A DNA stretch of 64,000 bases. It comes from Dysidea avara. Lineage: Eukaryota; Porifera; Demospongiae; Dictyoceratida; Dysideidae. The translations under genes were made by a program, and so were the position numbers. Below are positions 1 to 15,847 of the stretch, piece after piece. The DNA lies in NCBI RefSeq assembly GCF_963678975.1, contig NC_089274.1, positions 24,651,053 to 24,715,052 on the forward strand, written 5' to 3'. Numbering within the stretch: the first letter of the stretch is position 1; the number at the start of each line of letters is the position of its first letter. Below the pieces are notes generated by a model. It had not been told where the DNA came from. It saw only the letters and a program-made list of their open reading frames with translations, and ran no database searches.

Positions 1-119
1 TCTCCAAATGTCAGTCACATGGCTTCCTTAATTCATATAACTACAAAACACATCTCTTGAACATTGAGGCATGTAACAACAAAATTTGGAAGGAAATCCA
101 TGCATACGCCATGCATGCA

Positions 120-588
120 CAGTGGCGGATCTAGAGGGGTTTCCCCTTTTTAAATTTAGCTCAGTGGCAGTCTAAGTTTATAAACATTGTTGCACTGACA
201 AGTTGTCATAGCAGACAACTATATACTACTGTATTTCTCATGCATGCAGTTGCACTTAACCGACATCATTTATAGCTATGCAGCAATATTTCACTGTTTT
301 CTCCCACAGCATTAAAAACGATCGAGATACTCTAATAGAGCAGTCATGTAGTTACTCTAATAGAGCAATCAAAGCTACAGCTTGTGGTCACCATATTTGC
401 CTGTAGTTAGCTATAGTATTTACAGTTTAAAGCATTGGATTTATTGTAATTGGTGACTAAAAATAGCCTAAAATCTGATCTCAGAGCTTCTAAAATCTCA
501 AAATTTTCCGCAGAAATGTCATCAGATACCTTATTCAGCTATACCTACTTTCAGAAACCCCCTTTTAAAAATCCTAGATCCGCCACTG
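120..588. mobile_element. small hAT-like element with inverted ends
   Basis: The left end reads CAGTGGCGGATCTAG and the right end CTAGATCCGCCACTG, a terminal inverted repeat of about 15 bp. CAGTGGCGGAT-type ends are common in non-autonomous hAT elements of invertebrates (general knowledge). No coding sequence is visible inside. It holds two copies of the dispersed CTCTAATAGAGCA motif. The flanking 8 bp do not match perfectly, so the target duplication is not secure. Confidence 0.55.
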
Positions 589-825
589 ATGCAGATTATT
601 CATAGAATCAATCTAAAAAAATCAGTAGTTTAGGGCATTAAAGATGTGCATGTTTATAGCACCATAAACTACATGTCCACAGCACCATCAATACTCCACT
701 GAACTATTTCTTGAGTAATGAGATTGTACAGATACATGGCAACATAGGATACAGATAAATAAGTTAATGGCAATGCTATACAGTCAGTACACAGTTACAT
801 AAAATCAGTAACTACACTGCATGGT

Positions 826-3800
826 CTATATGACTAAATCAACATCTCTATGATCTGGTGTAGGTCTCTGGTCTTGGCAGATGGTATCACTGAATGGTAT
901 ACATGTGAGATACTGGCATATGTAACAGTTAGGTTGAGCTTCATAGAATATGATGAATAGAGCACCATAGAAAATGGCAAATAAAGGAGCACAAATGATT
1001 ATCAATATCAGCTTGAGTTGGTCAACTTGTTTGTGGCCACTACTTAGATCTCCATTAAACAAGGAATAGAACGGTACAACCATGGCACTCAAGAGTAGAC
1101 CACCAATAAGGCCACCAAGGTGAGCAAAGTTGTCAACATAAGGGAACATACCAAGACAAAAGAAGAATACGATGATCAACAATACTTTGGATAGCTCAAG
1201 TTTCGGGTATAAGAATTTTTTCCATTCCCACACCACATACACTAGTACTGCAGCCATAACTCCCATGATACTACCAGCTGGTCCAACCTGTAGCACACAA
1301 TGAAAACCATATGTTATAATTACAGTGACACTGTGGGACCTGTCTAAAATGAACACTGGGACTCAGATTTTTTTGCTGTAATACAGAGGTTTTCCACCTT
1401 CTGAGGTAAATACATCAGGCCTGCATGCTGGCACCAAAAATCCTTTTGCCAATTTATGGAAGTTTCTTCTATCGGGTCGGAGTCTTTCTAAAAGTGGCTT
1501 ACTGTAGACAGGGTTAAAACAAATTATTTTGATATTTCTGAGATGGCCCAGCCAGACTGTGAGAAAAATGCACACAAGTTACTTCAATAGAACAATTACT
1601 CGGATGTTATAGTGACCAATCTATTAGAGTATCTTGGGTGATTAAACAACCCTCTAAACTGAATGATGGCTCTTCTATCCAAACCTGTGGTTCTATAACA
1701 AGGTCACAGGAAATGGTCCAGCTTTGCTTTTTAGGAGTCAATGTTGGTATTAACTTCACATGACTACTAGATCTACATGGTCCTATTAACAGGGTAGCAG
1801 TTCTAAGTGAATACCAAGCATATATGCATAGCATGCATTATTGCTTTTAAAAGTATAGAGCTGTACAGTTTATCAAATAAATGCATGAACTATGGATCCC
1901 TATACATGAAATACTGCTGATTTACCTCAGGTCTGTAAGGGATTACTATTGCACCAAAAATGTTACCAGCAAATCCACTACCGAGGTAGATGACACTAAC
2001 TGGAAACCATCCGATTAGCATTTCAACATCTCCCAACACCAGGATGTTGAATATTAATGTGAATAATAGGTGGATCCATCTAACAAAAATGAAATTATTT
2101 TTCTTCGTTTCTTGTATGTGATCTATCATGACATTATATCTTGAAAACATTGTAGAATCATCGCTAGATCTTCATGCCATTACCACAATCTTCCTAATTA
2201 CTATATGTGACTGTCTCAGTGAAAACCCATCTAGTTTGCACAGGCATACATTTTAAGTAAAACAAAATTGGTGAAATTATGTGTATTACAAAGAAAATCT
2301 TGCGCAAGGTTTAATTGTGCCATTACTCAGAGAAGAAAGACTCAAATCAATTAAATTTACACACCATCTTATTGGCCTACTCATGGGGAGTTTGAAAATC
2401 TTTGTTTAATTTCTGTAGCCCCAATGGTCTACAGAGTTGGAATTTAGCTTACGATGTTCACCAAGGATTGGCACATCTACCAAGGCTTAGTTTTTGCCCA
2501 GCAGTTACTTGCGATAGGCATATGAAGGCGGTTTTATTGAAGAAATGGTAACGACTTTGTTTACATTTACTTCATTTTAAACAAATGCACATGCCTGCAA
2601 ACTAATCCAAACCAGCGTTGAAACCGGGTCGGGTCATCCGGGTCATCTGGGTCACATTTTCTCCGGGTCATCCGGGTCTGACCCGGTTTACAATTTATCC
2701 GGGTCTGACCCGGATTGGATCACGTGAGAAACGAAATTGTTTGTTTGACGACATGGAACTTATAAATGCTATCGCGTAGCTCTTTCGTGAGCCACGCCCA
2801 CTTATCGCATTACCAACATATGCTCAGCCACGCCTATTTGTTAGTAAGTGCAGTATGTAGCACGAAACTGAGGGTATCTATGGTGAGGGGTAGCTATTGT
2901 CAGTAGGTAAAGACTTTTTTTTTTTTTTTTTTTGGTCTTCAACCTACAGCTAGGCTGAAGTTGCAATATTTACTCAACACGAATCGAACGCTCAAAATGT
3001 AGACTCGTTCGCTCACCCGAGACACGTCTCGGCTTTAATTAATCCGGGTCACATCCGGGTCAGTGGGTCATCCGGGTCAGCAGTAGTGACCCGGTTTCAA
3101 CGTTGATCCAAACGGAAGTTATGGCTGCGAATGTAAGCGCCTGTAGTGTATTTTTAGTATAGTCACTGTACAAATGTATACCTTGCTCTTCCTACTGTCT
3201 AGCACTGTAATCCAAAACTACTCATCATAATTGACTAAAATTTTGGTGAGCTATTCCTTGAACTATGCAGATAATGCTGAGGAAAAAAAAAGAAATTTGG
3301 AAGTTATGTGAACTAGACAGGTTTTCGCTGAGATGGTCACATATATGGTCATGATACCTCAGTACATTGTTAAAAATAGCTTTAACAAAAGTTTTGTGAC
3401 AAAGTAGCACTTTGATATTCATGAAAACAATGACCACTAAAATTTGAGTAATAGAGTAGTTAAATAAGATAATGTGAAGGTAAAAACATGAGTAGCTATT
3501 AAATCTCACCCTCCATGTAGAAATAATGATATCCACACCCTGTAGAACTGGTCTGGTTCATGTTCATTGACAAATGAGATCAACCCACAAGTGTCCCGCA
3601 AACAATCTACCTATAGGAAAAATGATCAACCAAACCTATCACCACAGGCATGACTCAAAGCATGTTATATGCATTGTTTACATTGAGCCTTCAGGGCATA
3701 TGAAGCTGGTTTGGCTCTAATGGGGGCAGAGATCTAGGAAGAGACAGATTGCTAGGAGTCACTGCATAGTGTGTGAAGCACACTCTGAAATTTGCCCCTC

Positions 3801-6800
3801 CTCCTCCCACAGACTTTAAAATTAGCATTTTAAATGTGCCACATAAAACAATCTATGCAAGTTTCAATCTCACAAGGCTCAAATCAATAAAACTTATACA
3901 CCACGGTTCATGGATCTTTGTTAAATCAAAAGGCACCTGAGTTACAGGCGCTTGTTTATGATGCAGTAGAAATAAAGCCATCGTCACTGCTTTATAGGAA
4001 TGGCCTCCGAGTTCTTTGTACACATGGAATAGCATTGGGAAAGCACTTACTGTCTGTTACTAATAGGGAACAAACTGTCATGAATCATGATTGATTAATA
4101 AGCACCTTTGCTGTATACACTATAGTTACTGTACAAATTGAATTTCTTGTTATTCCAGCTGCTGCACTATAACTCAAAGACTATTCGACTTTATCACTAG
4201 CTGAAACTTTGCAGTATGCTCCTTACACAAGTATAAGGAAAATCAGAAATTTTAGGTCTGAGTAGGGATCATAGAAATAGAAAGCTTTGAAACAAGGGAG
4301 GCCATCTTACTAGTGCACACTTAATTCTTATAGCGTAAGTCACCATTTATCAAACACATTTTAACAACAAGTGCTTATAATCAATGGACTTCTGGTTTAG
4401 TTCAACTGAGCAGCCTTATGTCTCTCTGCATGAGTACCAAGTTGTAAGTAATCACACCAGCACATTGCAAGTTTTTTTACACAAAACAGTACCAAACACT
4501 GGTACATATTATCAAACAGCAGTACTTCACTCAATGATCAATTTTTTGAACATTTTGCACATTCCAATGAATAACTTACTAGGGAATTACCCTGTCACTT
4601 TGAGGTGGATAACAACCTGTGACAGAAATTTTACGGAGATTGAATATACCATTCACAAGTTATTCAGGTTAGACCGAAACTATGGTTGTTACAGATAATA
4701 CTGTTTCGCTCATAACTTGAGGCCTGCTGATCCAATTTACTTAAAACTTGGGACTCAAGGAGAGCAATGTCTCCTCTATTGAATGGTCCAGACCGGAAGT
4801 ATGCACATTGTTGTGGTGAGAAATTATAGGTGCTTGTTAAAATAACTGTGGTTTTGTTTGCTTCGTGCCACTAGAGCCTTTGGAGCCCTTTACTAATAAA
4901 AACTATTGAAGGAAAACTATTGTAAATGTTGTATTGTTAGTAATTGCAGCTCAACAAGTCTTTGGTTAGCATTTATTTGCCTTGTATGTTGAGTAGCTCG
5001 CCTAGTATGTAAAGTTCACTAATTAGCAGGTCAGTTACGTAACAATATGTACACATTATAAAGTGTCTGGAAGTTAAGCAATTCTTTTTTGTGAGGTATG
5101 GATCAGCTGAACATGAAACACAATATATACCTTCTTACCTGGGAACACAAAAAAGCCTCTTCATGATATCTTCCCTTCATGTAGTTACAGTATTCCAAAG
5201 AGGCTATCACACACTTTGCTAAGATACCAATACAACATGGCCTCCCAATAATATCACAACTAAGATGAGCATCTTGTAGACTGGTAGTAGGTGGATTAGA
5301 ATTACGACACCTCTGTAAGAAGTGAATATGTGAAAATGTGCTATTTTAAAACCCACTATCTTCCCATAACATGAACATGAAATCTACATCACAAAAATTG
5401 GTAGTATAAATTTCAACACAATTAATAGAGAAATGTTTGGCCAGATGTGTAAGAATATCACTCAATCACCATTATCTTCTGCCTACTACAGAAGCCACAA
5501 TCCAATGTCATCATAAATCTAAGTGGTGGATCTAGAAATTTTCAGAGGGAGTTTCAGGTTCAGGAAGCTTTCAATAACTGTGATCCTAGCTAGTCTGAGA
5601 AGTGTGTATATATAGTCCAGCTGGGGCTGTTATGCTGAATGTTAACTCAGTCTTGATAGCGCAGTGGCCAGTGAGCCGCATATAACTACATAGATCTATA
5701 GCTTAAACTTGCTGGCAATGAATCAGTAAAAATCATTGCTTCATGGTCGAATCTTACCATTCGTTTTGAAGCAAAACAGCACTTGTACCCTTAGAGGTGC
5801 TTAACACACTTAAATGTCGTAATGGTATTTTCAGTGATTTCAAAGGCAAATGTACGAAATTTGGCCAGTAGAAAGTCCCAATATAATACACTAAGTATAA
5901 CTGTTGGTGGTTTTATCATCATAAAAACAATTGGGACGCATGCACTATTTTCGAAGGCATTTTCAGCAGAAACATTGCAACCCCCTTGACTGTCTCAGAA
6001 ACAGCTGTCCTTAAAAGTTTAATTTAAGGATTATCAAGACTTGAAACACCAGATGAGACAGCATAATTACTAAGTGACTTGTGTAATTTAAAATGGTATT
6101 TCAAATTGTGGTTACCTACATAATATGAAATTTGATAGGTTTTGAACTTCTCTCTATGAGCCTTATCCGAAATTACGTCACAGAAATAAAAATGGCCGCT
6201 GTAGTGTGGGGACATTCGTAAAATTTGTATGGGCGACTATGGGGAGAAAATTTTTGAATGGGAATATCTCAGTCAAGATGGAAGACAATGACCTCTAACC
6301 AGCAGATGTGGTATAAATTAGCTGAAAAAATAGGAATCTAGCGTTGTTTTGAAAATCAACCGAAAATTGCTTTTACGCACTTACTGTATTGTTTTATAGC
6401 CATACCCACTAGTTAGAGTTTGATATCTTCCTTCTTGGCTGAGATATCTCCGTTCAAAAATTTTCTTCCCATAGTTGCCCATACAAATTTTACGAACGTC
6501 CCCACACTACAGCAGCCATTTTATGTCTGTGACGTAATTTCGGATAAGGCTCATTGATTGTTACTTAATTGTTAAGTTCATGCACCTTAGAATTATACAA
6601 ACTAATTTTAACTTGTCATTATGTGTACTCTTACCGGCCATCTTGTGATGTCATTATTCCATACACGTGGCTCCTGTGATATAGGACTTGCACATGTCCT
6701 AAATTGTAAAAAGCAAAATCAATAGCAGCAAAGAATGTATGCATGAAAGTGTGTACTTTAGACAATGAATTGCAGGATGCCCATGCAACTGAAACTGTAG

Positions 6801-9800
6801 GATAAAAGGCACTGCAACTAGAGTAGGAACAATTTAGCGCCCCAATAAAAGCAAGTGTCCAATGCTAAAAAGCAAATATCACTACTGTGTTGTGAAGATT
6901 CTATACTTGAATTGAAATGCACAGTAAGAATAATTGTTTCTTATTGTTTTACAGTAATTGCACTACTCTGATTCTGCTTGTTTCAGCCTTTTTATTGAGG
7001 TGCTACATTGTCCCTACTCCATTTACTTGTACTTGTTTGTGAACCCTTTTTTTTTGTAAAACCATGACCACTAATAGCTACCCTCCCTTGTGGTCTTGTC
7101 ACAATTCTACTTTTAATCATATTCACAAGGATGTCGTGATTCGCAGAGCACAAGGGCTGTCCACTTACATTCCAGCTGTACCAACTATTAATACAGACCA
7201 GGGTCTGGTGGAGTAATTCATCTACCTGTACACAAGAGGTTGAAGCATCCAAGTTGACAGTATTCTACTTTGTCACACTCTTTGCGCATAGTATTATACA
7301 AGCAGTCCATTTACTGGTGGCCGGCGGTATTTCATCTACAGCTAATGTATTCCAATATGTTGGTGCAACAATACTGTGTAACATTGTATGCACTCTTATA
7401 TGGAAGTTATGCTGTGCTTGACTGATGGCTTGGGTATGGAAGGATAAAAGTAAGATAATAGTGCATGTATTGTATTGCTATCAATATACCAAAGGTTTCT
7501 TCTTAAGTGAATTTAAAGTGTTTCTGTGAAAGGAGTAGTGCTGTAGCTGTAGTGCTATAGCTGTATTGCGATATACTACATCAGTTAGGCGGGCAGTAGA
7601 AAATTCCATTGAATAATTAATTCTGTAGCAACTTGACAAAAACTTTTTGAGTGGATCCAAGGCCTTGATTTTACCCAACCATGCAATACTGTTACGTTGT
7701 CATGAGAGGAAAACAAGGCAGGTTTTGGTGACAGGCCTTTGCCATCCGTACTATACAGTACGATAAATACAGTAAGTACTATTGTACTGTATGATGTAAC
7801 TACAGCATTTGGAGTATGCATGCGTATAAACTTATAAAATATGTATGTTTTGCTAGCTTTGCCAGCTTTGTTATAGTTAGTGTATAATTAGGATATAAGT
7901 ACTTGTAATTCTATAACTTATAATGATGTATACAGAAACAAAACACCTTTAATGCTGAGCACTAGAGAAGTACACAGATTACTCACCTGGGTGACTGGCC
8001 ACACACAACTCCACTTGGATTAGCAGTAGTATCATTTTGTAGAAATCTCAAAAATATACTCTGAAAAAAAAAGTGTCCAAAAATGAGTCAACCAAATTAA
8101 TTTATTCTTTATACCTAGACTTGGTAAATACAGATACATAAGTAATAAGCCTGTTAGTCATCCATACATAATTTAAAATGACCAAAACACAAAACTAATA
8201 GTCTTTTAATCACTATATGTAACACTTTCACACCTCAGATCAAAGGAACCGCCTGGGCTACATTTCGTATGTAGCCCAGCTAACCCGGCTACATACGAAA
8301 TGTAGCCGGGCTACAACTGGGCACTGATTATATTGACGTAGATGCCGAAATCGATTGTGGGGATGGAATAATACTCACGTGATTAGGATACACGACTTGA
8401 ATTCCGCCATGAAAACCACACAGATGGAGAGCGTTTTGTTATCCTCGCCATCCTATGAGTTGAAAAACATTGGGCTAAGGTGAAAACTAGTACTACAGCT
8501 TATTCATTCGATTGTTTCCGCACATAAACGAATACGGACACACCCCCATCATGAAGCTACCACTCTGCACGGAGTAACCACTCTACAAGCAAGCTTACCT
8601 GTCTAGGCCTTTAGTGAATTGCGTAGTTTTCCCATAAACGATTCAATAGCACTGATTAAAACATTAACTCGTGTAATGGAAATTCTCCGTGATATCTCTA
8701 GGATATGTCCATTTATCATAACCAAACATAACCAGAACGTACTAGCTGCTGACACATAATCGAAAATTTTAGGTATGCATATATAATACATCCAGTGGCT
8801 GCACTTGTATTGGCTTGGGTGATTGATCGCCCTGCACAGGCTATCAGCCTAATAAGTGTTACATATTAGTTGTAACATGGGGCATTCGGGCTTTGCCTGA
8901 TATGTATGCCCTCATTCCCGTGTTACAACTATTACATGTACAACATGATGTTGTGCAAACTCACATTACATTCTGATTGGTTGTTAACTTGAATACAAAC
9001 AGGTCTATCGTTCCTAATACAACATCCTGACTGGCTTTCTGTAATACGATCTTCTTCTATGAGGTCAAATAGTTCTCTGTCTCTACGCATACATGGAGCA
9101 TACCGTGCACCCAACAATATCAGATCTTCCTACATAGAAGAGAATATGTGTATGGGCAAAAGAATTTTACACTTTTTAGAGCCACGTAACTTAAGATTGT
9201 TTGGCACTACAATACAGGTGTACTATTTACCATCATAGAGCATATACATGTTGCTGTCATTGCTTACCTGTGACAGGCCACCCCACACACTAGTGCTGAT
9301 AGTTCGTTGGACACGTTCACGTCCAAGATTGCCACGTTGTATCTGCAATGAAAGAAATTAATTTTTTTTTGCTAGGGAATATTTCTCAAGTATAAAAATT
9401 ATACAACAAACATAAAGAAGTCATATTGCTGATTAAATATACCAAACAGAATCAAAGTCAAGTAACATCTAAAATTAACATTTAACACATTGGGTGGTTA
9501 CAGAAATCATCCTATCTTGAAGATTTATACAAGTAAAATTTTTTGTCCTATTGCAGCATGTGCTCCTGAACACAGAAATTTTGCCTAACACCAATTCAGC
9601 AGCACTAAATATAGACATTTCAAATAAGACGTATTACACGATACCTTTCCACAAGTTTTTCATCTAACTGTGGCTAATTTCACTATCATCTTGGCAAATT
9701 TGTTATTATATTTATGACAGGTGATTTAGACATCTAGATTATTTAAATTATCTCCCAGTCCTAGTATTCTTATTTAGTACTGATACAGGTTGTCTGATGA

Positions 9801-12800
9801 ACTACGTAATATTACAGAAACAGTTGACATTTTAAAAGTGTAATTGATGTTCATTATTTTGACATACAAGAGTAAACATATAAATTATAAAGATAATTCA
9901 AAATGCTTTACAGTACCAATGACTGCATGTTTGATTTTGTCAGTGCAATCAACAGTACACAAAAATGTAGGTACAAAAACCTTTAGCAAAGAAAAACAAA
10001 TGACCAAACCAGAAATTGAACCCAACACAGAGGACATACTAGTTTCCCCACCTGTATACTAAGCCATAGTTTATCACTAGGGTGATTGCTCTAATAGGGT
10101 ATTTTGATCTTCATTTTAGACATTTTACCTTCTAAATTTAAATGAGAGATTTATTTTTCAGTGTATTAGAGTAGCTACTATCACTGAATATTTGCCTGAT
10201 TGTAACTGCATATGTTCTATTAGAGTTTTTGACTTAGTGTACAATTATTGATGCCTGGGCCTGGGCCTCGGTGGCGGCTATGCTGATACCGATAAAGCAT
10301 TGGTACAGCTCTATATAACACAACAACATACTATCTAACCAGGTCAGTTTCTGTCTTAAAATCACACCCATAGGGAGCAAGTCCATATATGGAGGTGACA
10401 ACAATCATGACAAGGATGTGTATGAAACTGATCCATATAGTAAACCACGGTCTGTAAGGAGAGCAGCTTCTAATATGCACTGTACAGCTATAGTACTTTA
10501 CGTGAATAGGAATAGGTGCTCATAAAAATCTTTACTGCCAGTGCCAGTTCCCTGATTCTTATCCTCCTTTGGGCATCTGTACTTAAAGTGAAGTAGTGTT
10601 CCTTTTATACGAAGATGTTTTCTGCTGCATATGATCACTTTCTGAATCCTAAAAATATGATCATTAAACTAACAGCCATATACTTATTAATAACACTAAC
10701 ACGTTGAGTGAAGGTCTATGTTCTTGACTTCCTTTAGGCTATGAAATACACATACATAGTGGTCAAACAGTTAACAAATCAGTAAAGCCACTTTATCAAG
10801 CTACACGGCAGTGTGTCATGTGGCCAAGAAAGTTGGTGCACCACACTGTGAGTATATTAAACAAAACACGATTTTCATGCATACGTAGCTCCATACTCCC
10901 TTCTTGAATTGGAATTGTTTTTATATTGCAAACGTCTGCCTTCAGTACCCCACATACCAAATTTGAGCAAGATTGCCTAAGGACATTTTTTACATGCTTG
11001 TATATACAGGGTGTAGATGCCACTAAATTATTAAAGTATTAACGATAGCATTGGTTCACCACAGGAAATAAATAACAGATACGTGTGCAAATATTACCTT
11101 ATTATATATTAAGATTATTAGGGTATACCGACTTCACTGCTTGCAAGAAGTCTTGGGTAAAATTCCTCCATATTAAAACCATTAAGGGCAAACTGCTTAA
11201 GTAGGGATCTATGCACTAAAATGCAGTACACATAGTTAGCTATGTGGGAAAATCCCCACTTTGGCATGGCATGTGAGTAGTATACTATTAGTAGGGATTT
11301 TTCTGAATAGCTACTGAAAAGTTATGCTATCTTGTCTCTTTTTTCACTACCATCATTTCTTAGAGTGCAATTTTAAAATACACTAGCATATATACAGGAC
11401 CACTGACACTACACTGATCACACTAACTAAACTATCAGTTTCCTCCTATGGTACATCATCATCAACCATATCCAATAGTAACAGTGGAAAAACCATAACT
11501 TATTGTATACACTTACTCTGTCTGGTAACACAGTAGCTCCATCATCATCAGTGGTCTCCTCACTTACAGTTTTAACTTCCATTTCAGGAGAATTTGTCTT
11601 CTCAGAAAATGATATACTTGCACTTTTTCTAACGACAGTAGTTAGTTTGATCTCGTCTTCACGAGGACACTCCAAGGAGGTGGCATTGTGTACTGATGAC
11701 TCATCACTGCTCACTGAATCATACTGAGGACTCGCAGTGGAGTAATTATCAAGTTGTGTTGCCGCCTTCATATGAAATGACATGATTTACAGCTGGTATT
11801 TTAGTATTAACAACAATAAGATACATATTTGACATGTATCCAAGACAAATCCATACAAAAGAATGGTACAGATATGATTACTCTTAAATCACAAAGGATT
11901 CTCTGTTTAAACAAGAATTTCTTGGAGAGATAATAGAACTAAGAGTATCAAAAATCATAAAAACAATTGCACAAAGTGCTGCCATATTTCATGGGGTTTA
12001 TCAAGGCCAGTGTTACTATACTATAGCTACCATACTGTTATAGCTGGAGATGCTATGAAAACATGATGGGGGGGGGGGGGGGGGGGGAGTCACAACGGCT
12101 ACATGTTGACATAGAAGTAAATTTCTGTAAGCATTCACTACATCTTTCTTAAAGTGAACCATGTGTTTTGTGAAAATCGATACCAGTAGGTTACAAGTTT
12201 AACCACTTCAAACTCCCAAACTATGTATATAATGTCTGCATTTCTGTGCTACTTTTGTCAAATCACTCTAGTTGTGTCTGAATCAATTAATTGACATTTT
12301 AAACACAACACACATGTAGTAATACATAAGTACATACCTCTGTGAATAATTCATTAGTAAATGTAGCTCCATTTGACTTGGGTACTATAAAATACATAAA
12401 AATGTATTAATAAAATAACATGCCAGCAATCCATATGAATTTTATCATACACTAGGTCTAACAGTTGTGACAGTCTATATTTCCCTAGGCTATTTCACCC
12501 CCAGCACAAAAGTGGTACATGCTGGACAACTAAGTAATACTATTGTTACGTAGGTACATATAATGTAACTAAAAGTCCCTGTGCTGGCCCATCTCAGGAG
12601 AGGCATTGTTAGAGTGATGCAAGATGGACTGGCTTCCACGTATGCACATTGTAGCTGACCGGAGTAGAGAAAAAGACAATGTGCAACAAATCCAAGCCAG
12701 AGTTTAGCAGCTAGTAGAGCTACGGCAAGACAGATGGTAAGCAAGATGATGACAAAAAACTACTGTGCCTCTACCCATGCCTCCAGTGGTTACAAAAAGT

Positions 12801-15797
12801 CCATGATGCATGCATTATATGTATACATACAGCAGTATGCCAAAAAGCACCAGTCAGTCTGAAGCAATATCTAGTAACAATCAAGCCCATAGTCTTTACT
12901 GTTAAACTAAGTTACTCTTGTGTGAAGAAGTCAGTCAGTAGAAACTATTCCACTAAATAATTTTTTAAAATGTAGCAACTTTATTGAAAGTGTTTCAGGT
13001 TGTACTGAAGGCACTTTTGGGCTTGGTATGCATGACTGATAGAGGACCATGAATGTATAATGAGGACGGCTTTTGGTCAAGTAGGAAAGTCATGTCAATG
13101 CATAAACTTCACCTTAGGACTACTTTTGCTCATGCCAAATTTTAGCTGATCAGATTGTGGGTATGGTTTTGTATAGCATACAAAATAATTATATTATCCA
13201 TTTGGGGCAGGAATACAGAGCTATATTATCCTGGAAAATTTCCGATCTTGATGCTTTAAAAATTCTTTAGTAATATTGTGGTGAATAAGAGGAATTTTGT
13301 AAACACCTTTTATTATTATTATTATTATTATTAGGACCGCGTCACATACAACCAAGTACATACACCGATGTGACAGCCCCCTGGTGAGGCTATTAGGTGG
13401 TGAAGGCACGATCCCCAAATCATCTCAATATGTCACAGTAGTGACAGATATAACACAATAGTGGCATCGTAACTAAAGGCCACCAGTAGCTAAGTGCCAG
13501 TACATCATTGGCGTGGTAATGGCACAGTGATGTGTACACAGTATATGTATACAAAACATACAGGAGAGAACTATACATTATTGCAGTATTGTATGCAGCA
13601 ATACATTATAGGAAACATCACCAGATAAAAATTATTAGCCAATATACAGCACAATTTATCAACATCAACTAGAGCTACATAGGGTTCATCAGTGGTGTAG
13701 CAGTGGCACAGTGATGGGTGACACACTAAAATTATGCATACACAACTTGCAGGAGACAGCTACACAATACTGTAGGAGTATGCAAGCCAGATGAACCAGA
13801 TAAAGGAAGACAGCCAAGCCAGCCAGAGCCTAGTAGCTAAGCCAGGTGAAGGCAAAAAAGATTAAGCACGTATTGAATTGCCTGACACCAACAGAAAGGA
13901 AGTTCGCCATGCCAGCTACACAAGACAAAATTGTTTACTTGTATTTTATATGTAGCTGTATTGTAAAGAGCGTGGCATATGTTTTAATGTTTTCTTGTAT
14001 TGTTTATTTATGTGAATGAATCCACTGGTAGCTGGCATGGAGATCGACTTGAGATGTTACAAACATAAAAACTTACTTGTAATCTTCTTGTTTACACTTA
14101 AAGTGGCCGCTGGCTCTCCTGCAATCTGTAAATAATTAAGCAAGGGTGTGGTACTGGGTGTTATATAGAATTACACGTATGGTAAAGTCATCAGTATGAA
14201 CAGGCACAACGATTATACGTTTGCGCCTTCATTCACAGGCGAATCTATCCCCAGTTAGTTCATGTCTCTAGGCCTCGTAATTTTTAGAACATTAATTATT
14301 ATTTATTATTTATTTATGACATAATTTTAACCGCATTTCGTATTATCTTTAGTACTTGGTTGTATAATTAACGCTTTACAGTGACCAGCACTGAAGGTCT
14401 GACAGTAACATGTGCTGCAGCCTTAGGATTACCTAACCTAATTCAAGGACTTAGACCTAGTGACTTCACTTACTGACTGATAAGGTGTAACAGAAAAGGG
14501 GCCAAAGTAAGGAAAAAAAATCCCTCCAACCCCAGGATTTGAACTGCAGGTCACCCAATGTCTTTGAGTCGCTCTCCACTGCAGAGAAGATAAATGAGTA
14601 TATAGTGCTATTACTGATGACTTCCAATCCGCCTTGTATACACTTCCATCATGCATACAGAAAAATAAATAAGCAGGTACTCTATGTAACTTTCATGGGT
14701 GGGCATTGCCAAGAATTATGCACATAAACAAGAACAGCCCAACTGTTCAAGACAGGTCAACTATTCACAAACTAATTCTTTCATAAAAGTATTGTTTGAA
14801 AAAAAACAAATCTTTTGTAGGCAAGGAAACCAAACTGAAGGAATTTGCCATACATTTCATGCTCCTTACGATAGTGACACTTACACATAGTGACACTTAG
14901 CTACACATAATATCATTGTATCTAGTAGTAGCTGTACTCCACCTACCATCACTGTAGATGAATGCCTCATTTGTTATGAGTGGACTTGCAGGTCTAGGCT
15001 GTTTGATAATTAAGAAGAGTACACCTAACATTTGCCACTTATAGTTACAATGTGTACATATACACAATAATCATACAACTGAGGGATACATGTGCATATT
15101 GCGTATTATAAATATACATAGATTGTTTTGAAAATAATATATAACCAGAACCACTGAATACTAATGACTCATCAATTTTGCAAAACACATCTATAGACAA
15201 CTTACTGAATGCAATGAAAAACCACAACATACCGGCAACGTTCATTCATATTGTCTTGTTTACTCAGATGCTTCACTACACTTATCACATGAAGCAAGGA
15301 CCAAAAGTAGTGTCATAGCATACTGTATATCAATTAAATTTGGTGGTGAACTAAATTTGGTGAATTGGCGATTTGTCACTAAACTGCCAAATTAAAATTT
15401 TTTTGTCAATATAATTTTCATAACTTGCGTCCAAGCTTTTGAAACAGGTTTCGACATACCAACTACTTTAATATACCTTATTGGCAAACTAGTGTGGTTC
15501 CACGGATGTAAATGGGTGTGGCTTATTGACTAGACTAGAACTCATACACTAATCTTGATTAATAGGTGTGGCTTCATGTAAGCTTGCAAATAGCAACAGA
15601 CTTCAATTTTCGTGAGCAGCCATTGATAAATGGGTGAAATTCTACGTATGCTTACAGACAGCAAATGATCCTGATAAGTGGGCATAGCCCACGAAACAAA
15701 TTGGGCTGCAGAAGCACCTGGATATTCTTTAAAGCGGGTCAAATCTGAACCGGTTCAACTATGAAAGCAACCAGCAACCGAATCCGTAACATTTCAG

Positions 15798-15847
<50 letters not shown>

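Noticed and set aside
1363..1834. Two minus-strand frames between iRhom's last two exons
   Set aside because: They fall in the intron 1288-1925, whose splice sites and phase are well supported by the iRhom alignment.
14438..14890. Short frames on both strands near 14.4-14.9 kb
   Set aside because: No domain; they overlap a dispersed repeat and the intron between iRhom exons 14998-14947 and 14118-14077.
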